64,000 bases of DNA. Source: Lentzea fradiae (GTDB taxonomy: Bacteria; Actinomycetota; Actinomycetes; Mycobacteriales; Pseudonocardiaceae). Both the position numbers and the translations under genes were made by a program. The stretch is taken from positions 1-64,000 of the forward strand of contig NZ_FNCC01000002.1 of the NCBI RefSeq assembly GCF_900100955.1. Reading direction: 5' to 3'. Numbering within the stretch: the first letter of the stretch is position 1; the number at the start of each line of letters is the position of its first letter. Shown one piece after another: positions 1 through 8,035 of this stretch. The notes under the pieces were generated by a model. That model did not search any database, was not told where the DNA came from, and worked only from the letters and a program-made list of their open reading frames with translations.

Positions 1-411
1 CTCTTCGACGCCTTCCTCTCCTTCGCCGGCGAAGGAGAGGCCGCGGCGCTGCCCGACACCGGCGACCTGGCCGCCGACCTGAAACTGGTCCTGCGCGCCA
101 CGGTCGACGAGCTCGCGGACCCGAGCACCGACCTGGCCATGCGGGCGATGAACGTCGAGATCGTCAACGACCCGGCACTGGCCGCCGAGTACGCGGCCCG
201 CCTGGACGGCCCGATGCGGGAGCTGAAGAGGGAACGCCTGCGCGCCGCCGTCCGCGCAGGCCAGCTCGCCGAGGACACCGACCTCGACACGGCCGTCGAC
301 CTGCTGTGGTCACCCGTCCTCGCGCGGTGGCTGCACCGGACCGGTCCGCTCACCCACGAGTACGTCGACGGCCTCGTCGACACGGCCCTGCGCGGGCTCC
401 GGCCCCGTTAG
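1..411 (+). CDS. TetR family regulator, C-terminal part
   Basis: This is the 3' part of a gene that begins before the window; the reading frame is open from base 1 to the stop at 411. The visible 136 residues are helical and resemble the ligand-binding C-terminal domain of TetR/AcrR repressors, including an arginine-rich helix followed by a Gly-x-Leu turn and an acidic stretch of the type D-x-D-x-D-x-A-V-D-L-L near the end. The DNA-binding N-terminus is not visible, so neither the ligand nor the target can be named. Its stop overlaps the end of the convergent VOC gene by 4 bp. Confidence 0.65.
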   Translation, partial: LFDAFLSFAGEGEAAALPDTGDLAADLKLVLRATVDELADPSTDLAMRAMNVEIVNDPALAAEYAARLDGPMRELKRERLRAAVRAGQLAEDTDLDTAVDLLWSPVLARWLHRTGPLTHEYVDGLVDTALRGLRPR

Positions 412-773
412 GCGGGCGGCGTGAAGAAGTTGACCAGGTTGCCGTCGGGGTCGCGGAACAGCAGCGACCGGTTGCCCCACGGCATGGTCGTCGGCTTCTG
501 CACGACCTCGGCCTCGCCCAGGCGCTCGAACGCGGCGTCGACGTCGTCCACGCGGAACTCGATGATCACCGTCCGGTTCGACTCCGGCTCCGCCGACCCG
601 GCGCCGAACAGCGCCACCGTCTCGGCGCTGCCGATGGCCAGCTTGACCGGGTGGGCGATGACCTCGGCGAACAGGTCGGACCGCCACTCCACGGGCAGGC
701 CGGTGACGCGCTCGTAGAACCCGGCGAGCCGGGCGACGTCGTTCGTGATGACGCGGATGGAAGCGAACTGCAC
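408..773 (-). CDS. VOC family (glyoxalase-like) protein
   Basis: A 121-residue single-unit vicinal-oxygen-chelate protein. It has the two beta-alpha-beta-beta-beta modules of this fold: an N-terminal strand followed by R-V-I-T-x-D-V-A-R-L-A-x-F-Y-E, and a C-terminal F-R-D-P-D-G-N-L-V-N-F-F strand. I place the start at the GTG at 773, because AAAGGA lies just upstream of it and family members begin with this strand; the ATG at 788 is the alternative. It is divergent from a WYL-domain regulator, a common pairing for small VOC genes that suggests the regulator controls it. The substrate cannot be told from sequence. Confidence 0.8.
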   Translation of the reverse strand: MQFASIRVITNDVARLAGFYERVTGLPVEWRSDLFAEVIAHPVKLAIGSAETVALFGAGSAEPESNRTVIIEFRVDDVDAAFERLGEAEVVQKPTTMPWGNRSLLFRDPDGNLVNFFTPPA

Positions 774-856
774 TGCGTGTCCTTTCATCGGGGTACGACG
801 GACACGCTAGGAGCAATACTGGACAGGATCCGCCCGGTATAAGAAGGATTTGCGTT

Positions 857-1813
857 GTGACCCGCCCCATCGCCCGCGTCCTGGCCTTGCTGGAAATCCT
901 CCAGAGCGGTGGCACGAGAACCGTGGCCGACCTGGCCGAACGCTTGGACGTCGACGAGCGCACGGTCCGCCGCTACGTGGACCGCCTGCTCGACCTGGAC
1001 GTCCCGGTCCGCTCGGTGCGCGGCCGCTACGGCGGCTACCGCCTGGCGCCGGGCTACCGGATGCCGCCGCTGATGCTCAGCGACGAGGAGGCGCTCGCTG
1101 TCCTGCTGGGCCTGGTCACGGGTCGCCGGTCCGGCAGCATCACCACCTCGGTCGCCGCCGTGGAGAGCGCTGTCGCGAAGGTCCGCCGGGTCCTGCCCGC
1201 GTCACTCGGCCAGCGCCTCGACGCGTTGGTGCAGGTCACCGACTTCACCGCCCCCGCGAAACCGGCGCTCGCCGCGGACGCCGACGTGCTGCTGACCGTC
1301 GCCGAGGCGGCCCGCGACCGCAGCCCGGTCGCGCTCGCCTACCTGGCCCGGCACGGCGGCGCGAGCGACCGCGTCGTCCACCCGTACGGCGTGGTGGCGC
1401 ACGCGGGCCGCTGGTACGTGACCGGCGCGGACTCGACGAGCGGCGAGGTGCGCACGTTCCGCGTGGACCGGATCAGCGCCGCCGAGGTGCGGCCGGGGAC
1501 GTTCGACGTGCCGTCCGGCTTCGACGCGGGCCGGCACGTGCTGACGTCGATCGCCGAAGCACCGCACCGGCACGAGGTGTCCGTGCGGATCGAGGCGACA
1601 CCCGACGAGGTCCGCGCCGTGTTCCCGCAGGCCGTGGCCTCACTGGAGGAGGAGGTCCCGTGGACGCGGGTCCGCATCCGGGCCGAGCGGCTCGACTGGA
1701 TCCCGCCGCTGCTGGCCCGGCTCGACCGGCCGTTCGTCGTCGAGCGGCCCGCGGAGCTGCGCGACCTGATCCGTGCGCTGGCGGCACGGCTGGCGGCTCA
1801 CGCCGACGCGTGA
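857..1813 (+). CDS. HTH/WYL-domain transcriptional regulator (YafY type)
   Basis: A 318-residue regulator. An N-terminal helix-turn-helix (about residues 4-60, with L-A-E-R-L-D-V-D-E-R-T-V-R-R-Y as recognition region) is followed by a glycine-rich wing (G-R-Y-G-G-Y-R-L) and a WYL domain (about 135-215), where G-R-W-Y-V-T marks the module; a WCX-like C-terminal extension follows. The GTG start is preceded by AAGAAGGA at 841-848. WYL domains are known as ligand-sensing modules in bacterial regulators. It is divergent from the VOC gene and probably regulates it and itself. Its 3' end overlaps the convergent LacI gene by 16 bp. Confidence 0.85.
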   Translation: MTRPIARVLALLEILQSGGTRTVADLAERLDVDERTVRRYVDRLLDLDVPVRSVRGRYGGYRLAPGYRMPPLMLSDEEALAVLLGLVTGRRSGSITTSVAAVESAVAKVRRVLPASLGQRLDALVQVTDFTAPAKPALAADADVLLTVAEAARDRSPVALAYLARHGGASDRVVHPYGVVAHAGRWYVTGADSTSGEVRTFRVDRISAAEVRPGTFDVPSGFDAGRHVLTSIAEAPHRHEVSVRIEATPDEVRAVFPQAVASLEEEVPWTRVRIRAERLDWIPPLLARLDRPFVVERPAELRDLIRALAARLAAHADA

Positions 1814-2760
1814 CCGCACGACCCGCGTGCGATGAGAGTCGGCTCGAAGACGACCTCCACCGGTGAGCCCGGCTCCTCCACGATGATCTCCGCCGCCCGG
1901 CGTCCCATCTCGTACGACGGCTGGGCCACCACGGTGATCCCGAGCGCGCTCGCCCACGGGAAGTCGTCCATCGTCAGGAACCCGATGTCGTCGGGCATCC
2001 GCAGCCCGCGCGCGGTCAACGCCGCGTGCACCGCCACGGTCAGACGGCCGGTCGTGCACACGATGGCGTCGGCACGTCCCAACAGTGCCGCCACGGCCTC
2101 GTCGACCTCGGCCTCGTCACCGACCTGGACCTCTTCCGGCTGTGGCAGGCCGTGCTCCGCCAGCCGGGACCGCAGGCCCTCCGCGCGTTTGACCTGCGTG
2201 GACCTGTCGCGTCCGCTGATGACGCCGACCCGTGAACGCCCGCACCCGGCCAGGTGCCCGGCCATCAGCCGCCCGGCCGCCACGTCGTCCAGGCTCACCG
2301 AGTGCAGCCCTGCGGCCGTACGTGCGACGACCACGCACGGCGTGCCGTTCTTCGCCATCCGGCGTGCGTGGTCGTCCGTTGTCTCACCGGCCGTGATGAC
2401 CAGGCCGCGCACCCGCTGCTGGTCCATCGCCCGCACCTGCGCGGCCTCCCGGTCGGCGCCGCGGTTGGTGTTGGCGAGCAGCACGGGGCTGTCGGCGGCC
2501 GTCGCGACCTCGTCGATCCCGCGGATCAGGTCCAGGTAGAACGGGCTGCTCAGGTCGCGGATGACCACGCCGATCGTGCTGGCGCGGCCCGCGAAGATGC
2601 TCCTGGTCAGCGCGTTCGGGCTGTAACCGAGGGTCTCGGCCGCCTCCCACACGCGCGCGGCCGTCGACTCCGCGACGAGACCGCCGTTGAGCACGCGGGA
2701 GACCGTCGCCGTCGACACCCCCGCGTGCGCCGCGACGTCACCGATCGTGACTCGCTTCAT
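1798..2760 (-). CDS. LacI family transcriptional regulator
   Basis: A 320-residue LacI/GalR repressor. The N-terminal helix-turn-helix is clear (T-I-G-D-V-A-A-H-A-G-V-S-T-A-T-V-S-R-V-L-N), followed by the hinge and a periplasmic-binding-protein-like effector domain (about residue 60 on). It is the last gene of a three-gene operon: its start lies 23 bp inside the preceding amidohydrolase gene, so translation is coupled. A regulator in this position usually controls its own operon in response to the pathway substrate. The palindrome upstream of the operon (5163-5194) lacks the central CG typical of LacI operators, so its link to this protein is unproven. Confidence 0.9.
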   Translation of the reverse strand: MKRVTIGDVAAHAGVSTATVSRVLNGGLVAESTAARVWEAAETLGYSPNALTRSIFAGRASTIGVVIRDLSSPFYLDLIRGIDEVATAADSPVLLANTNRGADREAAQVRAMDQQRVRGLVITAGETTDDHARRMAKNGTPCVVVARTAAGLHSVSLDDVAAGRLMAGHLAGCGRSRVGVISGRDRSTQVKRAEGLRSRLAEHGLPQPEEVQVGDEAEVDEAVAALLGRADAIVCTTGRLTVAVHAALTARGLRMPDDIGFLTMDDFPWASALGITVVAQPSYEMGRRAAEIIVEEPGSPVEVVFEPTLIARGSCGHASA

Positions 2761-4096
2761 CCGCGACCAGCCTGCCTTCCCGGACGACGACCTCGCCGCC
2801 GATCATGACCGTCCGGACATTCTCCAGCGCCGCCGGGGAGGTGACCACCAGGTCGGCGACCGCGCCCGGCTCGATCCGGCCACGTCGCGGGGCGAGACCG
2901 GGGAACGCGTCGGCGACGGCGGACGTGGCCATCGCCACGGCAGCGGGCAGGCCGACGACGCCCGCACGGGTGGCGCGGTCGACCGCCAGCAGGACCGGGT
3001 CGTGATGGCCGGCCGCGTAGTCGGTCGAGATCGTGTCGACCAGGCCCGCCTCGAACAGCGCGAACAGCAGGTCCTTCAGGTGCGGCCGGACGCCGCCGAA
3101 CGTGTCCAGCACGGACACGTCGACCACCACACCCCGCTCCTTCAGCCGTTCCGCGTGCTCGACGGCCTCGCGCGGCGTGAAGCTCGGGTGGTTGGAGTGC
3201 CCGGCGACCAGCCGCACGTCCCGTCCGGCGAGCCGCGCGACCTGGCTCATCGACGCGGCCGCGTTGTGCACGAGCACCGGCACGTCCAGCTCCCGGCCCA
3301 GGTCGGCGGCTTCCGCCAGACCGCGCAACGCGATGTCGAACCCCGGCAGCACGACCCCCGACACGATCTCGCGGGCGTCCTCGACGGACAGCTTCCCGGT
3401 CAGGCCCGCCGCCGCCAGCGCCTCCTCCACGGCGTCGCGGTCGAACGCGGCCGTGCTGATGTGCCTGCCCAGCACCGCGACCTTCAGGTCGTTCGCCCGC
3501 ACCGCCGGCACCGTCACGCCGGTGCGCCGCGCGATCTCCCGCGGGATGTAGAGGTAGCTGGCCCCGCCACCGCCGAGCGTGTGCCCCGAGCCGATCTCGC
3601 CGAGTGCGACAGCCCCTTCGGCCACGGCCCGGCGTGCGGTGAAGGCGCGGTGCTCGTCGGCGAGCCCACCTCCGTCGGTGATGGTCGCGGCCTCCAGGCA
3701 CGCGGGTGTGTTGCAGGACGCGGCCTTGACGTTGACCGGGTGCGCCTCGTCGGTCCTGGCCGCCGCCTCCGCGGTGATGAACCCGTCGACGCAGAGCAGC
3801 GTCGTCGTCCCCTCCAGCAGATGCCGGTCCAGGTTGGCCTTGACCTGCGCGAACGGCAGCGGCTCGTGGCCGCTCGGGAACAGCGGCCCGAACGCCGTGC
3901 CGTGCGAGTGGTGGTTGATCAGACCGGGCAGCACGAGCATCCCGGCCGCCTCGACGACCCGCGCCGACGGGTACTCGCCGTGGCCCGGCTCGACGACCTC
4001 CCGCACCGTGTCACCCTCGATGACGACGTCGACCCCGCGCCGCGGCTCGGTCCCGCGTCCGTCGACCAGGTCGCCACCCCGCACGACCGTCGTCAT
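2738..4096 (-). CDS. Amidohydrolase family protein
   Basis: A 452-residue metal-dependent hydrolase of the amidohydrolase superfamily. The N-terminal beta-sandwich leads into the metal-binding H-x-H (G-L-I-N-H-H-S-H-G, near residue 60); later come L-G-E-I-G-S-G-H, a V-L-V-H-N strand, A-G-H-S-N-H, and the conserved Asp in S-T-D-Y-A-A-G-H-H. The arrangement resembles enamidase/isoaspartyl-dipeptidase-like branches, but I cannot name the substrate. It overlaps the upstream FAD oxidoreductase by 4 bp (ATGA) and the downstream LacI gene by 23 bp. Oxidation followed by hydrolysis of a nitrogen compound is a reasonable inference for this operon. Confidence 0.8.
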   Translation of the reverse strand: MTTVVRGGDLVDGRGTEPRRGVDVVIEGDTVREVVEPGHGEYPSARVVEAAGMLVLPGLINHHSHGTAFGPLFPSGHEPLPFAQVKANLDRHLLEGTTTLLCVDGFITAEAAARTDEAHPVNVKAASCNTPACLEAATITDGGGLADEHRAFTARRAVAEGAVALGEIGSGHTLGGGGASYLYIPREIARRTGVTVPAVRANDLKVAVLGRHISTAAFDRDAVEEALAAAGLTGKLSVEDAREIVSGVVLPGFDIALRGLAEAADLGRELDVPVLVHNAAASMSQVARLAGRDVRLVAGHSNHPSFTPREAVEHAERLKERGVVVDVSVLDTFGGVRPHLKDLLFALFEAGLVDTISTDYAAGHHDPVLLAVDRATRAGVVGLPAAVAMATSAVADAFPGLAPRRGRIEPGAVADLVVTSPAALENVRTVMIGGEVVVREGRLVADEASHDR

Positions 4097-5133
4097 CGCT
4101 CGAACCTCTCGAACCGGAACGCCGCCAGCGCGTCGTCACGGTCCTTCCCGAGCACCTCGTCCGCCACGAGCTCGCCCGCGTGCAGGCACAACGTCACGCC
4201 GCTGTGCGAGACGGCGAAGAAGTAGCCGCGCAGGCCGGTGACCCGTCCGAGCACAGGCAACCCGTCACCGGGAATCGGCCGTTCACCACGGCGCACGCTC
4301 TCGACCCGCGCGGCCCGCATCCCGGGGTAGTACGACGCCGCGTCCCGCAGCAGGCCCTCGACCTGCTCGGTCCGGTCGATCTCGCCCGAGTGCAGGAGCA
4401 CCCGCCCGTCACCCTCTGGCCGGAAGTGCACGTCCGGTGCGTGCACAACCCGTGCCAGCGGCACGGCGACCGGCGAGGTGTAGACGAGCACGCACGGCAG
4501 GTTCCGCATCGGCAACGCGAGCCCGGCCATCGCCGCCACCTCACCGGCCCGCGGCCCGGCGCAGTTCACGACCGCGTCCGCCGACAGGTGCGTCCCGGAC
4601 GCCAGCCGCACACCCCGCACCGCGTCGCCGCCGACCTCCAGCCCCGTCACGGCGTCACCGGCCACCACCTCGACGTCGCGGGAGAGCAGGTGCCCGACCA
4701 GCCGCACCGGCTCGACCCACCCCTCGTCGGGGAAGAACCCGATCCCGTCGCCGGGGAGCCGGTCCGGGTCGAGGCCGGGTTCGAGCTCCACCGCCTCGGC
4801 CCGCGTCAGCAGCTCGGCCGCGTACCCGGACTCCCGCAGCGCCTCGACCCTCTCGGACACGCCGTCGCCCCAGGTCAGGGCGCCTCCGCCGTGGTACCAG
4901 CCGCTGAGCGGCACCTCGTCCGCCAGCCGCCGGTGCGCGGCCATCCCCGCCACGTTGAGGTCGTGGTAGACCGACGGCCGTTTGTCGCGCGAGTTGACCC
5001 ACGAGAACGACGCCCCGGACGTCCCCGCCCCCGGCGCACCGGCGTCGACCACCGTCACCGTCGCGCCCTGACGAGCCAGTGCCGCTGCGACAGCGGCTCC
5101 GTAGACACCAGCACCCACCACGACGACCCGCAT
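4093..5133 (-). CDS. FAD-dependent oxidoreductase (DAO family)
   Basis: A 346-residue flavoenzyme of the D-amino-acid oxidase/glycine oxidase (DAO) family. The dinucleotide-binding motif G-A-G-V-Y-G-A-A-V-A is at the very N-terminus and an acidic V-V-D-A-G closes the second strand; the C-terminus carries the second FAD contact G-Y-F-F-A-V-S-H-S-G-V-T. An upstream in-frame ATG at 5157 exists, but the ATG at 5133 has GGAGG five bases before it and begins directly at the Rossmann strand, so I use it. First gene of the operon with the amidohydrolase and LacI regulator. The amine substrate is unknown. Confidence 0.85.
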   Translation of the reverse strand: MRVVVVGAGVYGAAVAAALARQGATVTVVDAGAPGAGTSGASFSWVNSRDKRPSVYHDLNVAGMAAHRRLADEVPLSGWYHGGGALTWGDGVSERVEALRESGYAAELLTRAEAVELEPGLDPDRLPGDGIGFFPDEGWVEPVRLVGHLLSRDVEVVAGDAVTGLEVGGDAVRGVRLASGTHLSADAVVNCAGPRAGEVAAMAGLALPMRNLPCVLVYTSPVAVPLARVVHAPDVHFRPEGDGRVLLHSGEIDRTEQVEGLLRDAASYYPGMRAARVESVRRGERPIPGDGLPVLGRVTGLRGYFFAVSHSGVTLCLHAGELVADEVLGKDRDDALAAFRFERFER

Positions 5134-5162
5134 CCTGACCTCCGCAGTCCTGCGCACCCGTT

Positions 5163-5194
5163 GGTGTAACTAGTTGCATGTAACTAGTTACACC
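5163..5194. promoter_or_regulatory. Double palindromic operator upstream of the oxidoreductase operon
   Basis: A 32-bp near-perfect inverted repeat (15 of 16 positions in each arm match) made of two copies of the 12-mer GTAACTAGTTAC, the second perfect and the first with one change. Each 12-mer is itself palindromic, so the site can seat two dimers. It lies 30-61 bp upstream of the chosen start at 5133, where a promoter would be. AT-rich sequence is conspicuous in this GC-rich window. The cognate regulator is probably the LacI protein of the operon, by position only. Confidence 0.7.
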
Positions 5195-5209
5195 TGCTGT
5201 GGGGCGTGG

Positions 5210-5335
5210 TCAACCGCGCTCCGGCACCACAACCTCGACCGTGACGTGCGGGTTCGCCATCAGGTTGTGGAACCAGACCGGGTGGCGCGGGCTGCCGCCG
5301 TGCGTCCCGAAGACCGCCCAGCCGTCATCGACCAC
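5210..5335 (-). pseudogene. Remnant of an F420-type (DUF385) nitroreductase
   Basis: About 40 codons in one frame match the core of deazaflavin-dependent nitroreductases (G-T-H-G-G-S-P-R-H-P-V-W-F-H-N-L-M-A-N-P), but the frame stops almost immediately after and lacks the C-terminal third. Upstream sequence in the same frame does not continue the family pattern. A full protein of this family is about 140 residues, so this is a decayed fragment rather than a gene. The opposite strand has an open frame (5174-5506) whose end also looks like the tail of some protein, which I could not identify. Confidence 0.5.
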
Positions 5336-5496
5336 CTCCAAGCCCTCACCGGCTACGCCCGTCACCACGCGATCATGGGGAACTTCGCCCTGACCTGGGC
5401 GGACCCGGACCTGGAGGGCATCGCGCAGCTCCGCCTCGTCATCGACGGGCTGCGCACGGACCACCGCGACCCGCTGCCCGACGACCAACCCCCGGC

Positions 5497-7548
5497 TCAG
5501 GCTTGAGCGAGGTCCGTGAAGCGCGAGTAGTGCAGCTGGTGCGCCACCGTGATGGTCGCCGTGGGACCGGCACGGTGCTTGGCGATGATCAGGTCCGCCT
5601 CACCGGCGCGCGGGTCGTCGCGTTCCCACGCGTCCGGGCGGTTGATCAGGATGACCATGTCGGCGTCCTGCTCCAGCGAGCCGGACTCACGCAGGTCGGA
5701 CAGCATCGGGCGCTTGTCGGTGCGCTGCTCGGGACCGCGGTTCAGCTGCGAGATCGCGATGACCGGGACCTCCAGCTCCTTCGCGATCAGCTTCAGGTTC
5801 CGGGAGAACTCCGAGACCTCCTGCTGACGTGACTCGGACTTCTTGCCGGAGCTCATCAGCTGGAGGTAGTCGACGACGACGAGCTTCAGGTCGTGCCGCT
5901 GCTTGAGGCGGCGGGCCTTGGCCCTGATCTCCATCATCGTGAGGTTCGGGCTGTCGTCGACGAACAGCGGCGCCTCGCTGATCTCGCTCATGCGACGGGC
6001 CAGGCGCGTCCAGTCGTCGTCGGTCATCTTGCCGCCTCGCATGTCGCCGAGGCGGATGCGGGCCTCGGCGGAGAGCATGCGCATGACGATCTCGGTGCGG
6101 CTCATCTCCAGGCTGAAGATGGCGCTGGTCATGCCGTGCTTCACCGAGCACGAGCGGGCGAAGTCGAGGCCCAGCGTCGAGTTGTGGGTCGGGATCATCG
6201 TCTTGCCCGCGAGGTACAGGTGGTCGTGGTTGTCGACCTCCACGCACCGCACCGGCACGGACGCGACGGGGCGCACCGCCGTGATCTCCACCTGGTCGTG
6301 CCGGCCGAGGCCCGCGACCAGCTCGTCGACGTCGGCGCGCAGGCGGGCGAAGCGGCCGTCGATCCGCAACGCGGCCAGCAGCTCCTCGCGCTGGCGGCGT
6401 GACGCGCGCAGGTACGCGACCGGGATGTGCGGCTCGTCGGCCAGGCCCAGGTCCTTGGCCGCGCGCAGCTCGTCGTCCGTCAGCTCCAGGTCGCCCAGGC
6501 CCGACAGGAACAGGCCGAGCGCGCGGGGCGACAGCGGGAGCGCGGCGGTGGGCAGCTCCCACGCCGCCGACAGCCGCACGAACATCCGGCACACGCCGAC
6601 GCGCTCGAACAGCTGCGCCGTCGTGCGGATGGCCCAGAAGCCGCCGGTCTCGCTGCACGACTCGGTGAGCCACTGGTGCTCGGCGTCGGCCACGACCACC
6701 GTGCCGTCGGAGAACTCCACCTCGAAGCACGGGCGGCCCGTCATCACCTCGGTGGCCGCGACCACGCGCGTGGGCCTGCCGTCCGCGCCCATCAGGAACG
6801 AGCCGACGGCGACCTCGCCCATCGTGGTCCAGCCGGTGGGCGTGGGCAGCGGGGTGTCGAGCGCGAGCGCCTTGCCGACACCGGGACGGGCGGCGACGAT
6901 GATCATCTGGCCGCCGTGCAGGCCGTTCGTCAGCTCGTCGAGGTCGGCGAAGCCCGTCGGAATGCCCTGGGAAATGCCGCCGCGCGACGCGATGGCGTCG
7001 ATCTCGTCCATGGTCGGCTGGAGCAGGTCCTCCAGCGCCACGTAGTCCTCGGTGGTGCGGCGGTCGGTGACCTCGTAGATCGCGGCCTGCGCGCGGTCGA
7101 CCACCTCGTCGACGTCCGCACCCTCCGCGCCGTTGTACCCGAGCTGCACGATGCGCGTGCCCGCCTCGACCAGGCGGCGCAGCACGGCCTTCTCGGCCAC
7201 GATCTCCGCGTAGTACCCGGCGTTCGCGGCCGTCGGCACCGTCGCGATCAGCGTGTGCAGGTACGGCGCGCCGCCCACGCGCAGCAGCTCGCCGCGCCGT
7301 TCGAGCTCGGCGGAGACGGTGATCGGGTCGGCGGGCTCGCCACGGCCGTACAGGTCGAGGATGCAGTCGTAGATCGCCTGGTGGGCAGGGCGGTAGAAGT
7401 CGTTGGGCGCGAGGGCCTCGATGACGTCCGCGATGGCGTCCTTGGACAGCAGCATGCCGCCGAGGACGGACTGCTCGGCAGCCAGGTCCTGGGGCGGCTG
7501 GCGCTCGAAAGCGGGCTCCGCCATTCCCCGGTCGTCCACCAGCGCCAC
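5497..7548 (-). CDS. dnaB: Replicative DNA helicase DnaB with an intein
   Basis: A 683-residue precursor of the hexameric replicative helicase. Residues from about 14 match actinobacterial DnaB closely (P-P-Q-D-L-A-A-E-Q-S-V-L-G-G), then the linker and the RecA-like motor domain. The Walker A motif A-R-P-G-V-G-K-S-T is interrupted between K and S by a 230-residue intein (residues 227-456). Walker B (V-V-V-D-Y-L-Q-L) and the arginine finger region follow. After splicing the helicase is about 453 residues, the usual size. I chose the GTG at 7548, matching the M-A-V-V-D-D start of mycobacterial DnaB; ATG 7524 is possible and the ATG at 7620 is too early. It sits downstream of the rpsF-ssb-rpsR-rplI operon, behind a terminator. 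Confidence 0.95.
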   Translation of the reverse strand: MALVDDRGMAEPAFERQPPQDLAAEQSVLGGMLLSKDAIADVIEALAPNDFYRPAHQAIYDCILDLYGRGEPADPITVSAELERRGELLRVGGAPYLHTLIATVPTAANAGYYAEIVAEKAVLRRLVEAGTRIVQLGYNGAEGADVDEVVDRAQAAIYEVTDRRTTEDYVALEDLLQPTMDEIDAIASRGGISQGIPTGFADLDELTNGLHGGQMIIVAARPGVGKALALDTPLPTPTGWTTMGEVAVGSFLMGADGRPTRVVAATEVMTGRPCFEVEFSDGTVVVADAEHQWLTESCSETGGFWAIRTTAQLFERVGVCRMFVRLSAAWELPTAALPLSPRALGLFLSGLGDLELTDDELRAAKDLGLADEPHIPVAYLRASRRQREELLAALRIDGRFARLRADVDELVAGLGRHDQVEITAVRPVASVPVRCVEVDNHDHLYLAGKTMIPTHNSTLGLDFARSCSVKHGMTSAIFSLEMSRTEIVMRMLSAEARIRLGDMRGGKMTDDDWTRLARRMSEISEAPLFVDDSPNLTMMEIRAKARRLKQRHDLKLVVVDYLQLMSSGKKSESRQQEVSEFSRNLKLIAKELEVPVIAISQLNRGPEQRTDKRPMLSDLRESGSLEQDADMVILINRPDAWERDDPRAGEADLIIAKHRAGPTATITVAHQLHYSRFTDLAQA
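6181..6870 (-). other. DnaB mini-intein (class 3-like), degenerate endonuclease
   Basis: In-frame protein insertion of 230 residues in the DnaB Walker A motif. It begins A-L-A-L-D-T-P-L, so it has no Cys/Ser nucleophile at position 1, and ends I-P-T-H-N followed by the extein Ser. It carries the class 3 triad: Trp in H-Q-W (precursor residue 293), Cys in V-R-C-V-E-V-D (435) and Thr in P-T-H-N (454). Two short stretches (A-L-G-L-F-L-S-G-L-G, and H-I-P-V-A-Y-L-R-A-S to L-R-I-D-G) look like remnants of LAGLIDADG endonuclease motifs with key acidic residues lost. Splicing activity is inferred. Confidence 0.9.
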
Positions 7549-7698
7549 TGCCGAATCACCCCTGCGAAGAAGTCGAGAACCGGTGCTCAGTCCCCTAGTT
7601 GTACCTCGGAGCACCGACAATTCCGGGCGGCCACGCTGTGCGATGACCTCGCCCCGGCAGCGACGCTAGAGGGACCCGTCCGGAGCAAGCAAACCAGC

Positions 7699-7936
7699 GT
7701 GTGGATCGTCCTGTGGACAACTGGGGGACAACTTGTGGATGGTTGCCCACAGGGATGGAGGAGCTGGGGACAACCTGTTGACAACTGCTGGGGTGACAGA
7801 AATAACGCCAGCTCAGAGCCTGTGTACAACTTGTGGAAAAAGTTGTGGGCCACAGCGTCGGCGTGTCGCGGAAAACACCGTCTTCGGCGTGTCGCGGTAG
7901 GACGGGGCTCCGGGTTTATCCACAGGCGGTGGACAA
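7699..7936. promoter_or_regulatory. Cluster of DnaA-box-like 9-mers upstream of dnaB
   Basis: The 410-bp gap between the dnaB start and the rplI terminator has no gene but is packed with TGTGGAtAA/TGTGGACAA-like words in both orientations. Perfect matches are TGTGGACAA at 7712-7720 and TTATCCACA at 7916-7924. Near matches (7-8 of 9) lie at about 7700, 7734, 7743, 7765, 7776, 7821, 7832 and 7928. The dnaB promoter must also lie here. No dnaA or dnaN is nearby, so I do not call it oriC. Confidence 0.6.
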
Positions 7937-7958
7937 CTGTGCACTGGTCCTGACGAGC

Positions 7959-8002
7959 GAAAGCGCCACCCGCCCGGAGCAGTCCGGGTGGGCGGCGCTT
8001 TC
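7959..8002 (-). terminator. Terminator of the rpsF-ssb-rpsR-rplI operon
   Basis: A 44-nt hairpin with 19-bp arms (GAAAGCGCCACCCGCCCGG and its partner, with a few G-T pairs) around a six-base loop, starting 34 bp past the rplI stop on the minus strand. No T-run is needed in this type of GC-rich actinobacterial terminator. It separates the ribosomal operon from dnaB. Confidence 0.8.
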
Positions 8003-8035
8003 ACGGATCTCACTCGCCCCGGCAGGGGCGGCCGT

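Noticed and set aside
7699-7936. Calling the DnaA-box field an origin of replication
   Set aside because: No dnaA, dnaN or rpmH is near, there is no AT-rich unwinding stretch of normal size, and the boxes are mostly imperfect.
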